Source: Natrialba swarupiae
GTDB lineage: Archaea > Halobacteriota > Halobacteria > Halobacteriales > Natrialbaceae
Assembly (NCBI RefSeq): GCF_008245225.1
Contig: NZ_VTAW01000012.1
Span: 1-64,000 of the forward strand
DNA length: 64,000 nucleotides
Direction of reading: 5' to 3'
Below are positions 34,748 through 43,258 of the stretch, one piece after another (position 1 is the stretch's first letter; each line of letters starts with the position of its first letter). Made by a program: the position numbers and the translations under genes. The notes beneath the pieces were generated by a model that saw only the letters and a list, made by a program, of their open reading frames with translations, was not told the DNA's origin and ran no database searches.

Positions 34748-35926
34748 GTGATCGATAATCCGCGTTTCGACCTGTTGCTCGCCAAACACGGGCGGTCGGT
34801 AGCGATCGCACTCGTCGTGGTTGGGATCGTCGCGTTCGTCGCCACGGGGTGGGTCGTCGCCAACCCGGAGACCCAGACTGTCTCTCAGGTCGCCGAGGAG
34901 GAGGCCGTAACCGACGTCCAAACGAGTTCCTCCGTCGTCGACGGCGGCAGCCTCTGGGAGGAGGGTGACGAACTCGCTGACAACCCCGTGTACGTGATGA
35001 ACGCCTCGCCGGAACTGAGGATCACTCCCGAGACGAGACTGGCGAACCGAACTGCCAACACACCGATCGACGACGCCGAAGTCACGCACCGACTGTTCTT
35101 CGAGTTCGAGGCGAGTCGCAACGACGAGGCGTTCTGGAACGAAACTCGCGAGGAGCTCCACGCCTCGCCCGACGTCGAGGATGGGATCGCGAGGTCGCAG
35201 ACGACGATCGACGTCGAGTCCTATCTCGAGCGTCAACAGGCTCTCGAAGAGGAGATCGGAACCGTCGGATCGATCACGCTTCGAGTGATCCTCGTGGCGG
35301 AGTACGATACCGACACCCTGGCTGGCACGCATACGGACTCGACGACGCTCGTGCTCACCGACGAGGCCTACTGGCTCGAGGAGTCGATTTCGGACGACGA
35401 CTCGGCGACGCACACGATCGGGACCCAGGAGGTTTCGGAGCCACGGAGCCCAGCACTCATCGCCGCGCTCTCGCTGCTCGGAACGCTCTCACTCGTCGGC
35501 TGTGTCCTCGTGGTTCGGCGCACGCCGGTCGACGTCGAGGCCGCCAGACGCGCGGTCCACGAACGCCGATACGCCGAGTGGATCTCGCGTGGTTCGATCC
35601 CGATGTGGGTCGGCGATCACCACATCGGACTCGACAGCCTCGAGGACGTCGTCGACGTGGCGATCGACACGAACCAGCGCGTCGTCCACGACCGACAGCG
35701 GGGACTGTTCGCGGTCGTCAACGGATCGGTCGTCTACTACTACAGCGAACGAGGGGTGTGGGAACAGACGACCTGGCCGGCGATGAATCTGGCCGCTGAT
35801 AAATCGGCTGTCGTTCCGGATCAGGTCCCACCCGTGAGCGAGCTCTCGGAGTTCGACGGCAGCGACGAGTTCGGTGGCGGTGACGAGCCTAATTTCGACG
35901 ACGAAGACGTCTGGGAACAGCTGTAG
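34748..35926 (+). CDS. DUF5305 family membrane protein
   Basis: 392 aa. Membrane segment at about 17-40, an extracellular acidic domain to about 235 (TVSQVAEEEAVTDVQTSS, PVYVMNASPELRI), a second segment near 240-258, then a cytoplasmic domain (GSIPMWVGDHHIGLDSLEDV) and an acidic tail. This is the DUF5305 arrangement, commonly adjacent to S26 peptidase/DUF1102 genes in haloarchaea. GTG at 34748 is chosen because GGGGGTGG ends 5 nt before it. An inverted repeat, CAGTAT-cgtt-ATACTG at 34628-34643, lies in the gap after the peptidase gene. Confidence 0.83.
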   Translation: MIDNPRFDLLLAKHGRSVAIALVVVGIVAFVATGWVVANPETQTVSQVAEEEAVTDVQTSSSVVDGGSLWEEGDELADNPVYVMNASPELRITPETRLANRTANTPIDDAEVTHRLFFEFEASRNDEAFWNETREELHASPDVEDGIARSQTTIDVESYLERQQALEEEIGTVGSITLRVILVAEYDTDTLAGTHTDSTTLVLTDEAYWLEESISDDDSATHTIGTQEVSEPRSPALIAALSLLGTLSLVGCVLVVRRTPVDVEAARRAVHERRYAEWISRGSIPMWVGDHHIGLDSLEDVVDVAIDTNQRVVHDRQRGLFAVVNGSVVYYYSERGVWEQTTWPAMNLAADKSAVVPDQVPPVSELSEFDGSDEFGGGDEPNFDDEDVWEQL

Positions 35927-36135
35927 GTGCCTCTTCGGTGGCGGTCGTTCGATCGCGCTTTCGCATTCGAGAGCCAAACAATCCCCCAGATTTTGACTGA
36001 CTGGTCAACCAATCGAATACCCACTCGAGAATCTCTCTGGAGGATATTTACTATGAAATACGTATCGAATAAATACCATTCCGGAGATCAGTGAGGCTCA
36101 ACTTTTATACTGCTGGGGGCTTTTCGATTCGTAAT

Positions 36136-36429
36136 ATGGGAGAGACCGACGGGGAGGAAATCGAAGACTTGCCACCGAGCGCGAAACTCGTCTTCAAGGT
36201 TCTCGAGTACGACGGCCCGCTAACTCAGAAACAGATCGTCGAGGAGTCGATGCTTTCGGCCCGGACGGTCCGATACGCCCTCGAGCGCCTCGAAGAGATC
36301 GGGATTGTCGACGAGGATATCTACTTTGCCGACGCCAGACAGAGTCTCTATCGGCTCCAGGAACCGGTCGCAGCGGATGGAAGCGGCGTCGAGGAGTGTG
36401 CGAAAAAGGACGCCTGCTGTGCGGAGTAA
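36136..36429 (+). CDS. Small winged-helix transcription regulator with Cys-rich tail
   Basis: 97 aa. A MarR/ArsR-like winged helix (LVFKVLEYDGPLTQKQIVEE, then MLSARTVRYALERLEEIGIV) covers residues 12-75. The C-terminus CAKKDACCAE holds three cysteines that could sense metal or redox state. Start at 36136: a TTTTATA box at 36103-36109 lies about 30 nt upstream, giving a nearly leaderless mRNA; the GC-poor sequence before it supports a real promoter. Target unknown. Confidence 0.85.
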   Translation: MGETDGEEIEDLPPSAKLVFKVLEYDGPLTQKQIVEESMLSARTVRYALERLEEIGIVDEDIYFADARQSLYRLQEPVAADGSGVEECAKKDACCAE

Positions 36430-36527
36430 CTGACCGACCGATTCGATACTGGAGGGCGGCCAGTTCGTCGAGTCGAGAGGCAACCGGGAACGGCAGGATT
36501 ATTTCGCCACAGTGACCGTCTCCACCT

Positions 36528-36944
36528 ATGGATAAAGATCGGTTACCGCGTTGGGGGTGGATGTTGGTCGCACTGTTTTCGGTAACGATCCTCGCAAACA
36601 TGCTCAACGTTGTCGTGCTCGGTCCCGCCGGGTTGGCCGAGGAGTACCACGTGGTCACCGTCATCGCGGCGATGGCACTCGTGTTGATATACGTCGGCGT
36701 CTGGTACGACGAGGAGCGACAGGAGTACTGGGAGTTTCGAACCGAGCGGATCGTCGGCGACGTGATTTTCGTCGTCGTCGGCGCGATCGTCGGATCGGGG
36801 CTCGCGATCGTCTCGATCGGCGAGTTCGGCTTCTCGCGTCTCCTTCAGGACGTCCTCGCGATGGTCTCGGGCTTTGTCGTCGCCTGGGGGCTGTTCTGGT
36901 GGCGCAATCCCGAACTGTACCGAAGCGAGGACGACGGACGCTGA
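36528..36944 (+). CDS. Hypothetical four-helix membrane protein
   Basis: 138 aa, four hydrophobic segments (WMLVALFSVTILANMLNVVV, VVTVIAAMALVLIYVGVWY, VIFVVVGAIVGSGLAIVSI, VLAMVSGFVVAWGLFWW) with short charged loops and tails. No catalytic motif and no family recognised. Confidence 0.72.
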   Translation: MDKDRLPRWGWMLVALFSVTILANMLNVVVLGPAGLAEEYHVVTVIAAMALVLIYVGVWYDEERQEYWEFRTERIVGDVIFVVVGAIVGSGLAIVSIGEFGFSRLLQDVLAMVSGFVVAWGLFWWRNPELYRSEDDGR

Positions 36945-37107
36945 TAGGGAGTGTCTCGAGTTCAGCGATTTCCCGCTCGTGGATCGACATACGGTATCGT
37001 CAAACATGCAGCGATACGTTCGGTTGGCGACGATAATCCGATAAGCATGTTTCGAGCCGAATCCGACCACGGTTGACTCCTCGGCGCAATCTCGATCGAA
37101 CCCACCG

Positions 37108-38010
37108 TTATTCGCCTCGGTGCCGTATGGGTTCGACTCGAGTCACGGCGTCCGGCGTCGGGACGCTGACTCGCTTGTGGGCTGATTCGACGAATCGGCT
37201 CGCGATCGCGTCGGCCGTCTCGCGCTCGAACCCGAGGACACGTGCGGCGTCGGTGACCTCGACGCCGTCGTCTGCAATGCGGGAGAGAAACGGGTCGATG
37301 ACGTCGTAGGGTGCCCCGAGTTCGTCGGCATCGGTCTGGCCGATCCAGAACCCGGCGGTCGGGTCCTTACTGACGATCCGTTTCGGAATACCGAGACGCT
37401 TCGCGAGCGCCCGTACCTCAGTCTTGTAGAGGTCACCGATCGGATAGCTGTCGGCCGCGCCGTCGCCGTGTTTCGTGAAGTAGCCGAGCAACAGCTCCGA
37501 CCGGTTCGCCGTGCCGAGGACGAGCATCGATCGACGGTTCGCCACGTAGTACGTACAGCACATCCGCATCCGGGCGATGGCGTTTCCGATCGCGTGGTTT
37601 CGTTCGTTCGGTCGATCGGTTTCCCAGACCGACTCGAGTTGCGTCGCGAACGTCTCTTCGAACGCCTCGAGCAGCGGTCGCAACTGGATCTCGTGGAACT
37701 CGATGCCCAGGCCGTCGGCGATCGTCCGAGCGTCGTCGGCGTGGCCGCGATCAGCCTTGTGACACGGCAATCCCAGCCCGATCACCCGGTCGCTTCCGAG
37801 CGCTTCGACGGCAAGCGCTGTGGTGACGGTCGAGTCGATCCCGCCGCTCATCCCGACGACGACGCCCGTCGCGTTCGTCTCCTCGACGGTCGATTGGACG
37901 TCCGCGACGATCCGTGAACGAACGCGCTCGAGTCTCTTTCCGTCGGTCACGAATCGGCTGCGTCCATCTTCGACACCACGATAGACAATCGTCTCGCTAT
38001 TGGCACTCAT
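37108..38010 (-). CDS. nadE: NH3-dependent NAD+ synthetase
   Basis: 300 aa. It converts nicotinic acid adenine dinucleotide to NAD using ammonia and ATP. The PP-loop VVGMSGGIDSTVTTALAVEA is near residue 50; GTANRSELLLGYFTKHGDGA and KDPTAGFWIGQTDADELG follow as in the family. There is no glutaminase domain. The ATG at 38010 (MSANSET) is used; the upstream extension would need TTG. The promoter carries an inverted repeat over the TATA box (38040-38062). Confidence 0.95.
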   Translation of the reverse strand: MSANSETIVYRGVEDGRSRFVTDGKRLERVRSRIVADVQSTVEETNATGVVVGMSGGIDSTVTTALAVEALGSDRVIGLGLPCHKADRGHADDARTIADGLGIEFHEIQLRPLLEAFEETFATQLESVWETDRPNERNHAIGNAIARMRMCCTYYVANRRSMLVLGTANRSELLLGYFTKHGDGAADSYPIGDLYKTEVRALAKRLGIPKRIVSKDPTAGFWIGQTDADELGAPYDVIDPFLSRIADDGVEVTDAARVLGFERETADAIASRFVESAHKRVSVPTPDAVTRVEPIRHRGE

Positions 38011-38039
38011 TTCGCCCAAACACTGTGTGTTTCACACAC

Positions 38040-38062
38040 TATACGAACAGATATCTCGTATA
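38040..38062 (-). promoter_or_regulatory. Palindrome over the nadE promoter
   Basis: TATACGA and TCGTATA form perfect 7-bp arms around a 9-bp spacer containing GATATC. On the minus strand the arms overlap the TATA-like TTTATACGA, about 25 nt before the expected start of transcription. A second small inverted repeat, TGTGTG-ttt-CACACA, lies at 38025-38039. An operator for NAD-responsive control is plausible but inferred. Confidence 0.5.
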
Positions 38063-38148
38063 AATCGGTTATCCTTAAACAGCTAGTAGTCGAGGTGTGA
38101 GTCTCAGTCACGTTCTCGATTCTTCCGGATCGGTCACGTGCGGACCGG

Positions 38149-38399
38149 TTTCCACTCGGGTTCGCGTCGCTCACCCTCGCACAACAATCTGCACCAAAAA
38201 ACCGCTCGTTCGCTTCGTTCACTCCCGGGCGACGATCACGACGGAACGACCGTTATCGGGTCTTCGCGATGCACCTTTTTCCACTCGGGTTCGCGTCGCT
38301 CACCCTCGTGCAAAAATCTGCACCAAAAAACCGCTCGTTCGCTTCGCTCACTCCCGGGCGACGATCACGACGGAACGACCGTTATCGGGTCTTTGCGAT
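38149..38399. repeat. Tandem duplication of 122 bp including the 3' end of the PIN-ATPase gene
   Basis: Copy 1 is 38149-38270, copy 2 is 38278-38399, spaced 129 bp, with about five differences. Copy 2 contains the last 11 codons and stop of the PIN-ATPase gene plus its 3' flank. Copy 1 is the same segment repeated downstream. Each copy holds the CG-rich palindromic motifs GTTCGCGTCGCTCACCC and CGTTCGCTTCGYTCACTC and an A-rich CACCAAAAAACC stretch. Confidence 0.9.
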
Positions 38400-40242
38400 C
38401 GATCGCCGCCTCGAGTTCGTCCGCGATCGCACTCCCGCGTGAAACCTGGATCTCGCCGCCACGGCTCACTGTCGCCGTAAAGAGGTACTCGCCGCCGGCC
38501 TGAATCTCGACGGTCTCGCCGTGGTTGCCGTCGACGGGAACGACGATATGTCTCGAGGTGATCTCCGGGGTGACCATCTGGCCAGCCTGTCCCCCGCTGC
38601 TCGCGCCGCCGTCGGCGGTCGTTCCGCCGCCCCCGCCACCGGAACCGTAGTGGGGGTTCTCGTCGTGGGTTCTGACGTCGATGTCGATTCCGAGTCTGTT
38701 CTCGATGTCGGTAATTCGGCCGCCGCCTTTGCCGATGACCGTCGAGATGTCGTCTTCCTCGACGTAGACGACGGCTTTGTCCTGGCTCTTGAGTTTGACG
38801 TCGACGTAGCCGCGTGCGACGGAGCGAATCTCGCGTTCGATCTCCTGTTTGGCGATACGATCGACGCCGCTCTCCGCTCCGGGACCGTTCTCCTCGTCGA
38901 CGAGCGGAACGGTGACGACCTGGCGGTTGAACGTGTAGATCTCGTACTCCGGTTCGCCGGTCTGGAAGTCGGTAACGAGGATAACGGGTCGGGCGAGGTC
39001 TTCCTCGGTGAGCCCAGCCGGCACCTTCACCTCCGTTTTGACGTCGTACACCTTTGCGATCTCCCCGGCGTCGACGTAGACGACCGTGTCGACGACCTGC
39101 GGAATCATTCCTAGTTCGACCCGGCCGATGAGCCGCTGGAGCGCGTCGATCGGACGGGTCGCGTGAACGACGCCGATCATGCCGACGCCCGCCAGTCGCA
39201 TGTCCGCGAAGACCTCGAAGTCGTCGGTCTTGCGAACCTCGTCGTAGATGGTGTAATCCGGCCGAACCATCAACAGCGCGTCCGCGGTCTTGGCCATGTC
39301 GCCGCCCAGTTCGGTGTACTGGGTGATCTCGGGGCCGACCTGCAGGTCCCGTGGCTTCTCCATCGTCTTGACCGCGTACTCGTGACCGTTGAGGTAGCGT
39401 GCGACCGCCTGGGCCAGCGTCGACTTCCCCGCACCCGGCGATCCGGAGATCAGGACACCGCGCTGGCGCTCGAGCAATCGCTCCTTGAGTTCGTCGGCGT
39501 GGTCGTACTCCTCGAGGTCGGTCTGGGCGATCGGTCGGACGGCGGTGATCTCGATCCCGTCGGAAAAGGGCGGTCGGCCGATGGCGATCCGGTAATCTCG
39601 GAACTGGACGATCTTCATCCCCGGCTCCGAGAGTTCGATGAACCCGCCGGCGGCCTCCTTTGCGCCGTCGACGACCTCACGGGCGTACTCGTCCATCGTC
39701 TCCTCGTCTATGGGTTCGTCGGCGAGTTCCTCGTAGCGCATCTCGCCGAGTTCACCCCGTTTGGCCATCGGCACTGCGTCAGTCTTGAGGTGGACGCTCA
39801 TCGTCGTCTCGTCGAAGAACTCCTCGACGGCGAGCGTTCCGACGTCGCGACTCTCCGGGGAGACGTGGCGGACGTCGAGTCCTTTCGCCTCCGCGACTTC
39901 GGCTTGGACGATGTCGCTCGTCAGAAACGTGGCCTCGAGATCCTCCGCGAGGTCGCGGATGAGCGCGTCGATCTCTCCCTCGGAGGCGTGTCCGCGTTCG
40001 ATCGCGTCCGGCCGCTCACCGACGTACTCGAGGTCGACGACGCCGTCGTCGGCGAGATCGGCGAGCCGTTTTAGCTCCTCGAGGCCGTCCCAGCCGGTCT
40101 CGATGCCGTCGTTTGCCTGCGCCTCGAGTTCCGCGACGACCGCTTCCGGTACCGAGATCGTCGCTCCCTCGAACTGCCCGTCTTCGATCGTCTCCGAGAC
40201 GCGGCCGTCGATGACCACGCTCGTATCCGGCACGACGTTCAT
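38365..40242 (-). CDS. PIN-domain / KH-domain ATPase (PINA-type)
   Basis: 625 aa. Residues 1-140 are a PIN domain (VVPDTSVVIDGR with Asp6; later Asp92 and Asp110 as further acidic ligands). A type-II/IV-secretion-like ATPase follows, with Walker A GSPGAGKS at 267-274. A KH-type RNA/DNA-binding segment is at about 485-525 (DISTVIGKGGGRITDIENRL), then a Gly-rich linker and a small terminal beta domain. Archaeal relatives such as Sulfolobus PINA act on branched DNA; nuclease or helicase activity here is inferred. The ATG at 40242 is clear. The 3' end is tandemly duplicated. Confidence 0.9.
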   Translation of the reverse strand: MNVVPDTSVVIDGRVSETIEDGQFEGATISVPEAVVAELEAQANDGIETGWDGLEELKRLADLADDGVVDLEYVGERPDAIERGHASEGEIDALIRDLAEDLEATFLTSDIVQAEVAEAKGLDVRHVSPESRDVGTLAVEEFFDETTMSVHLKTDAVPMAKRGELGEMRYEELADEPIDEETMDEYAREVVDGAKEAAGGFIELSEPGMKIVQFRDYRIAIGRPPFSDGIEITAVRPIAQTDLEEYDHADELKERLLERQRGVLISGSPGAGKSTLAQAVARYLNGHEYAVKTMEKPRDLQVGPEITQYTELGGDMAKTADALLMVRPDYTIYDEVRKTDDFEVFADMRLAGVGMIGVVHATRPIDALQRLIGRVELGMIPQVVDTVVYVDAGEIAKVYDVKTEVKVPAGLTEEDLARPVILVTDFQTGEPEYEIYTFNRQVVTVPLVDEENGPGAESGVDRIAKQEIEREIRSVARGYVDVKLKSQDKAVVYVEEDDISTVIGKGGGRITDIENRLGIDIDVRTHDENPHYGSGGGGGGTTADGGASSGGQAGQMVTPEITSRHIVVPVDGNHGETVEIQAGGEYLFTATVSRGGEIQVSRGSAIADELEAAIDRKDPITVVPS

Positions 40243-40346
40243 TGTGTCGTCCGTTGGGTACGTACGCGTAAAAGGGTGCGGGAGACGACGTGAAGGCTCA
40301 CGGACGGGTGTAGGTGGTGATCGCTGCTCGACGAGAGTGCGTTCGT

Positions 40347-41126
40347 CTACCGGTTCTCGGCGTCCGTCGTCGCTTCGAACGACACTCGAGTCGCCCGTTC
40401 GCGATACCGTTCGTAGAGGTCCGTACACCACTCCCGAAACGCCGGATCGGTGCTCTCGATACACGCCACGAACGTCCTGTCGTCGTGTACGCCGACGAGT
40501 GCGGTCTCGTCGGTCAGCGTCAAGCCGACCTCGAGGGATTCCTCGAGGACGTACAGGGTGAAGATCGACGCCGGGATGTCGTCGCTCGGTGGCGGCGCCG
40601 TCTCGAGTGCCGACCTGGAGACGATGACCTCCGTCTCGATCCCGGCTTCGACGTGTTCGCGGTGGATCTCGACGAACAACTCGCTGAACACGGGCATGAT
40701 CCCGCGGACCGACGCCGTCTCCGTCTCGGTCATCGCGTCCCGGTAGTGGATGATCGGCTCGTGCGGGTCGTTCGGTTCGGCGACCGAAATCGTGGCGTCG
40801 GCCAGAAACAACGGATCGAACGAATCGTCGACCGCCGCGAGCGTCCGGACCACTTCTTCGTGATCCTCGAGAACCGACAACCGGTCGAGAAACGTCGTTG
40901 CGGCCTTGCAAACGTGTGTGCCGACCGGCGTGAGCTCGTAGCGCCCCTCGCGCTTTCGAACCCAGCCGAGGGTAGAACAACAGTTTACGTGCCGCTGGAC
41001 GGTTACGCGCGAGACCGACAGCTCGTCCGTGAGCCCTTTCGTGTCGGCGGGCTCCGATCGGAGCGCTCGAAGCAATTCGAGGCGATGTGGCGAGGAGAAC
41101 AGCTGTTTCCCCCTGTCGTAACCCAT
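40347..41126 (-). CDS. Helix-turn-helix regulator with FilR1-like domain
   Basis: 259 aa. An N-terminal winged helix (LFSSPHRLELLRALRSEPAD, then LSVSRVTVQRHVNCCSTLGW) is joined to a C-terminal domain of the type first defined in the methanogen regulator FilR1 (SELFVEIHREHVEAGIETEV, ALVGVHDDRTFVACIE). Ligand and targets are unknown. An ATTAG box at 41150-41156 lies 27 nt from the ATG, giving a leaderless start. Divergent from hemAT. Confidence 0.85.
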   Translation of the reverse strand: MGYDRGKQLFSSPHRLELLRALRSEPADTKGLTDELSVSRVTVQRHVNCCSTLGWVRKREGRYELTPVGTHVCKAATTFLDRLSVLEDHEEVVRTLAAVDDSFDPLFLADATISVAEPNDPHEPIIHYRDAMTETETASVRGIMPVFSELFVEIHREHVEAGIETEVIVSRSALETAPPPSDDIPASIFTLYVLEESLEVGLTLTDETALVGVHDDRTFVACIESTDPAFREWCTDLYERYRERATRVSFEATTDAENR

Positions 41127-41594
41127 TACCCCCTTCTGGCGTTCACAGTCTATTAGTCCTTCTGGGCCCGCTGTATCGGCTACCCGTCCGAACGTCGGCT
41201 GATCGAGAGCTGTCGTGGCTCATTTCCGGATTGGGAACGGTATGACAGCCCACAAACACTGTTCGTTCTCCGCCTCTTCGTTCACATGCTGAACGAACAT
41301 TCACACGGTAAGGTAAGGTCAGTACGTGACGATTGGTTTCGTGCACCACGACAGTCGCTACCCAACGACTCGAGTGTGCGTGCCCAATCGATCGAGTTCG
41401 GACGGACGTCGATTGTCGTGTGCCTCTGACACAGACGAACCCGGTAAGGCGTTCGAAGCTGCCCGAACCGAACGCCTCATCCGCGTCTCGAACTCGCAAG
41501 AGACGGCTCTCGTTCTGGCGGCCGATCCAGACGGCGTTCCCAGTGAGCGGGAAGAGGCGATTCTTCGAAGACCTCGCTCGAGTACGTTTCGTTC
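41127..41594. other. 468-bp divergent intergenic region
   Basis: It lies between the FilR1-type regulator (-) and HemAT (+). The leftward promoter box CTATTAG is at 41150-41156. GAACGAACATTC at about 41291 is a short inverted-repeat-like sequence, followed by the direct repeat GGTAAGGTAAGG. No gene is supported; the open frames are Arg/Ser-rich shadows. Confidence 0.5.
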
Positions 41595-43253
41595 ATGAAT
41601 CCGGAACGGTCGTTTGGGAACGGGAGGTTGAACCACTTCGTCGACGTCGACGAACTCGTCGCGTCCATCGGTCTCGACGAGGAGGAGATCGCCTGGCGAA
41701 AGGAGTTCGTCGGGTTCGACGAGGCCGACGAGCGACGGCTGGCCGATCTCGAGTCACTGCTCGAGGCGAACGCGGATCAAATCGCCGACGAGTTCTACGA
41801 GAACCTCCTCGAACACGAGGAAGCCCACGCAATCGTCGACCGCTCACCCAAAGGGGTGGAGGCGCTAAAACGGACCCAGAGCGCGTACCTCGTTTCGCTC
41901 GCGACCGGGACGTACGACCAGGCGTATTTCGAGAACCGGGCCAGAATCGGGAAGCTCCACGAACTACTCGATATGCCGCTGAAACAGTACGTGGGGCAGT
42001 ACGGCGTCTACTACGAGTTGCTGTTGACGCGGCTCAGCGAACGCGTCCAGCGACAGGTCGTCGACGCCGCCGAAGAGTGGGCACACGAGCGTGAGGAAGC
42101 CGAATCGGAGTCGACTCGAGCGATCGACGGCCTGATCGACGCGTTCGGATTCGGTGATGGAGGCGAGGGTCGGCCTTCCGAGGACGAACTCGCCCTGGAG
42201 ACGTCGTTCGAGGAGGCGATCAGGGCTGCCATCGACGACGGCATGATGGACGTCCTCGCGCTGTTGCGAATCATTAATCTCGACCTCCAGATCGCAGTCG
42301 ACACGTACGTCGACTCCTACGCCAGGGATCTCGAGCGGGCGACCGAGCGCCGTCGCCAGCTGGCGTACGAGGTCGAATCGGACGTTCAGGCACCGATCGA
42401 GGAGCTGTACGACGCGAGCGAACTCGTCGCCAACCGGGCCGAATCGATCAGCGGTCACGCGGCGAACCAGGCGTCGGCCGTCAACCGGGTTTCGGGGGAA
42501 CTCGAGGATCAGAGTGCGGCCGTCGAGGAGATCGCGAGCACTGCCGACGAGGTACGCTCGGAGAGTGCCCGAACCGAGCGGCTGGCCGCGGCAGGCGTCG
42601 AGTCGGCCGACGATGCACTCGACGACCTCGAGGCGATCGACGAGGCGGCCGAGCAAACCGAGGCGGCCGTCGAACGCCTCGAAGAACGGATCGACGAAAT
42701 CGACGAGGTCGTCTCCCGACTCGAGAGTCTCTCCGAACGAACGGGGCTTTTAGCGACGAACGCGAAGATCGAGTCGACCCGGTCGGACGCCGGCGACGCC
42801 ACGATGGGTGTGATCGCCGACGAGGTTCGAACGTTCGCCGAACGAACGAAACAGGATCTGACCTCGATCCAGGAGGCCGTCGAAGGCGTCCGTGCGGACG
42901 CCGTCGCGACGATCGAGGCGACGGAGGAGACTGTCGATCGGGTCGATGACGGAACGGACAGCGTTCGTCAGACGGTCGACTCGCTCGAGGCGATCCACGA
43001 ATCGGCGCAGTCGACGGCGGCCGGGATGGAAGACGTCGCGACCGCGACCGACCAGCAAGCACGGAGCCTCGAGGTGACCGCGGAGACGGTCGGGGACGTC
43101 TCGACGGCCGCAGACCGGATCGCCGATGCGACCGAGTCGCTGGCCGCCGCGAGCCAGGAACAGACGGCGAGCCTCCGAGACGTCGGCGACACCGTCAGCA
43201 GGCTCACCGACGATCCGGAGCCAGAGCCGCCGGTGTACGAACGGATCGAGTAG
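41595..43253 (+). CDS. hemAT: HemAT-type globin-coupled chemotaxis transducer
   Basis: 552 aa. A heme-binding globin-sensor domain occupies residues about 15-190, with proximal His122 (IGKLHELLDMPLKQYV). A soluble methyl-accepting signalling domain follows; its hairpin tip is VVSRLESLSERTGLLATNAKIESTRSD (around 375-400). Long coiled coils flank it and no membrane segment is present. HemAT mediates aerotaxis through CheA/CheW. It is convergent with the histidine kinase, with 5 nt between the stops. Confidence 0.92.
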   Translation: MNPERSFGNGRLNHFVDVDELVASIGLDEEEIAWRKEFVGFDEADERRLADLESLLEANADQIADEFYENLLEHEEAHAIVDRSPKGVEALKRTQSAYLVSLATGTYDQAYFENRARIGKLHELLDMPLKQYVGQYGVYYELLLTRLSERVQRQVVDAAEEWAHEREEAESESTRAIDGLIDAFGFGDGGEGRPSEDELALETSFEEAIRAAIDDGMMDVLALLRIINLDLQIAVDTYVDSYARDLERATERRRQLAYEVESDVQAPIEELYDASELVANRAESISGHAANQASAVNRVSGELEDQSAAVEEIASTADEVRSESARTERLAAAGVESADDALDDLEAIDEAAEQTEAAVERLEERIDEIDEVVSRLESLSERTGLLATNAKIESTRSDAGDATMGVIADEVRTFAERTKQDLTSIQEAVEGVRADAVATIEATEETVDRVDDGTDSVRQTVDSLEAIHESAQSTAAGMEDVATATDQQARSLEVTAETVGDVSTAADRIADATESLAAASQEQTASLRDVGDTVSRLTDDPEPEPPVYERIE

Positions 43254-43258
43254 CGCCA

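Noticed and set aside
36983-37020. Hairpin-element remnant (CATACGGTATCG, GCAGCGATACG)
   Set aside because: Arms do not align with the known copies and spacing is wrong.
38149-38399. CRISPR array
   Set aside because: Only two long units with no spacers; the second unit is the end of a coding gene.
38097-38503. Plus-strand frames with internally repeated protein (STRVRVAHPR, TKKPLVRF)
   Set aside because: They are translations of the tandem 122-bp duplication, not genes.
38365-40980. 871-codon version of the PIN-ATPase
   Set aside because: The extra 246 residues are the antisense of the FilR1-type regulator region. The PIN domain starts with MNVVPDTSVVIDGR at 40242.
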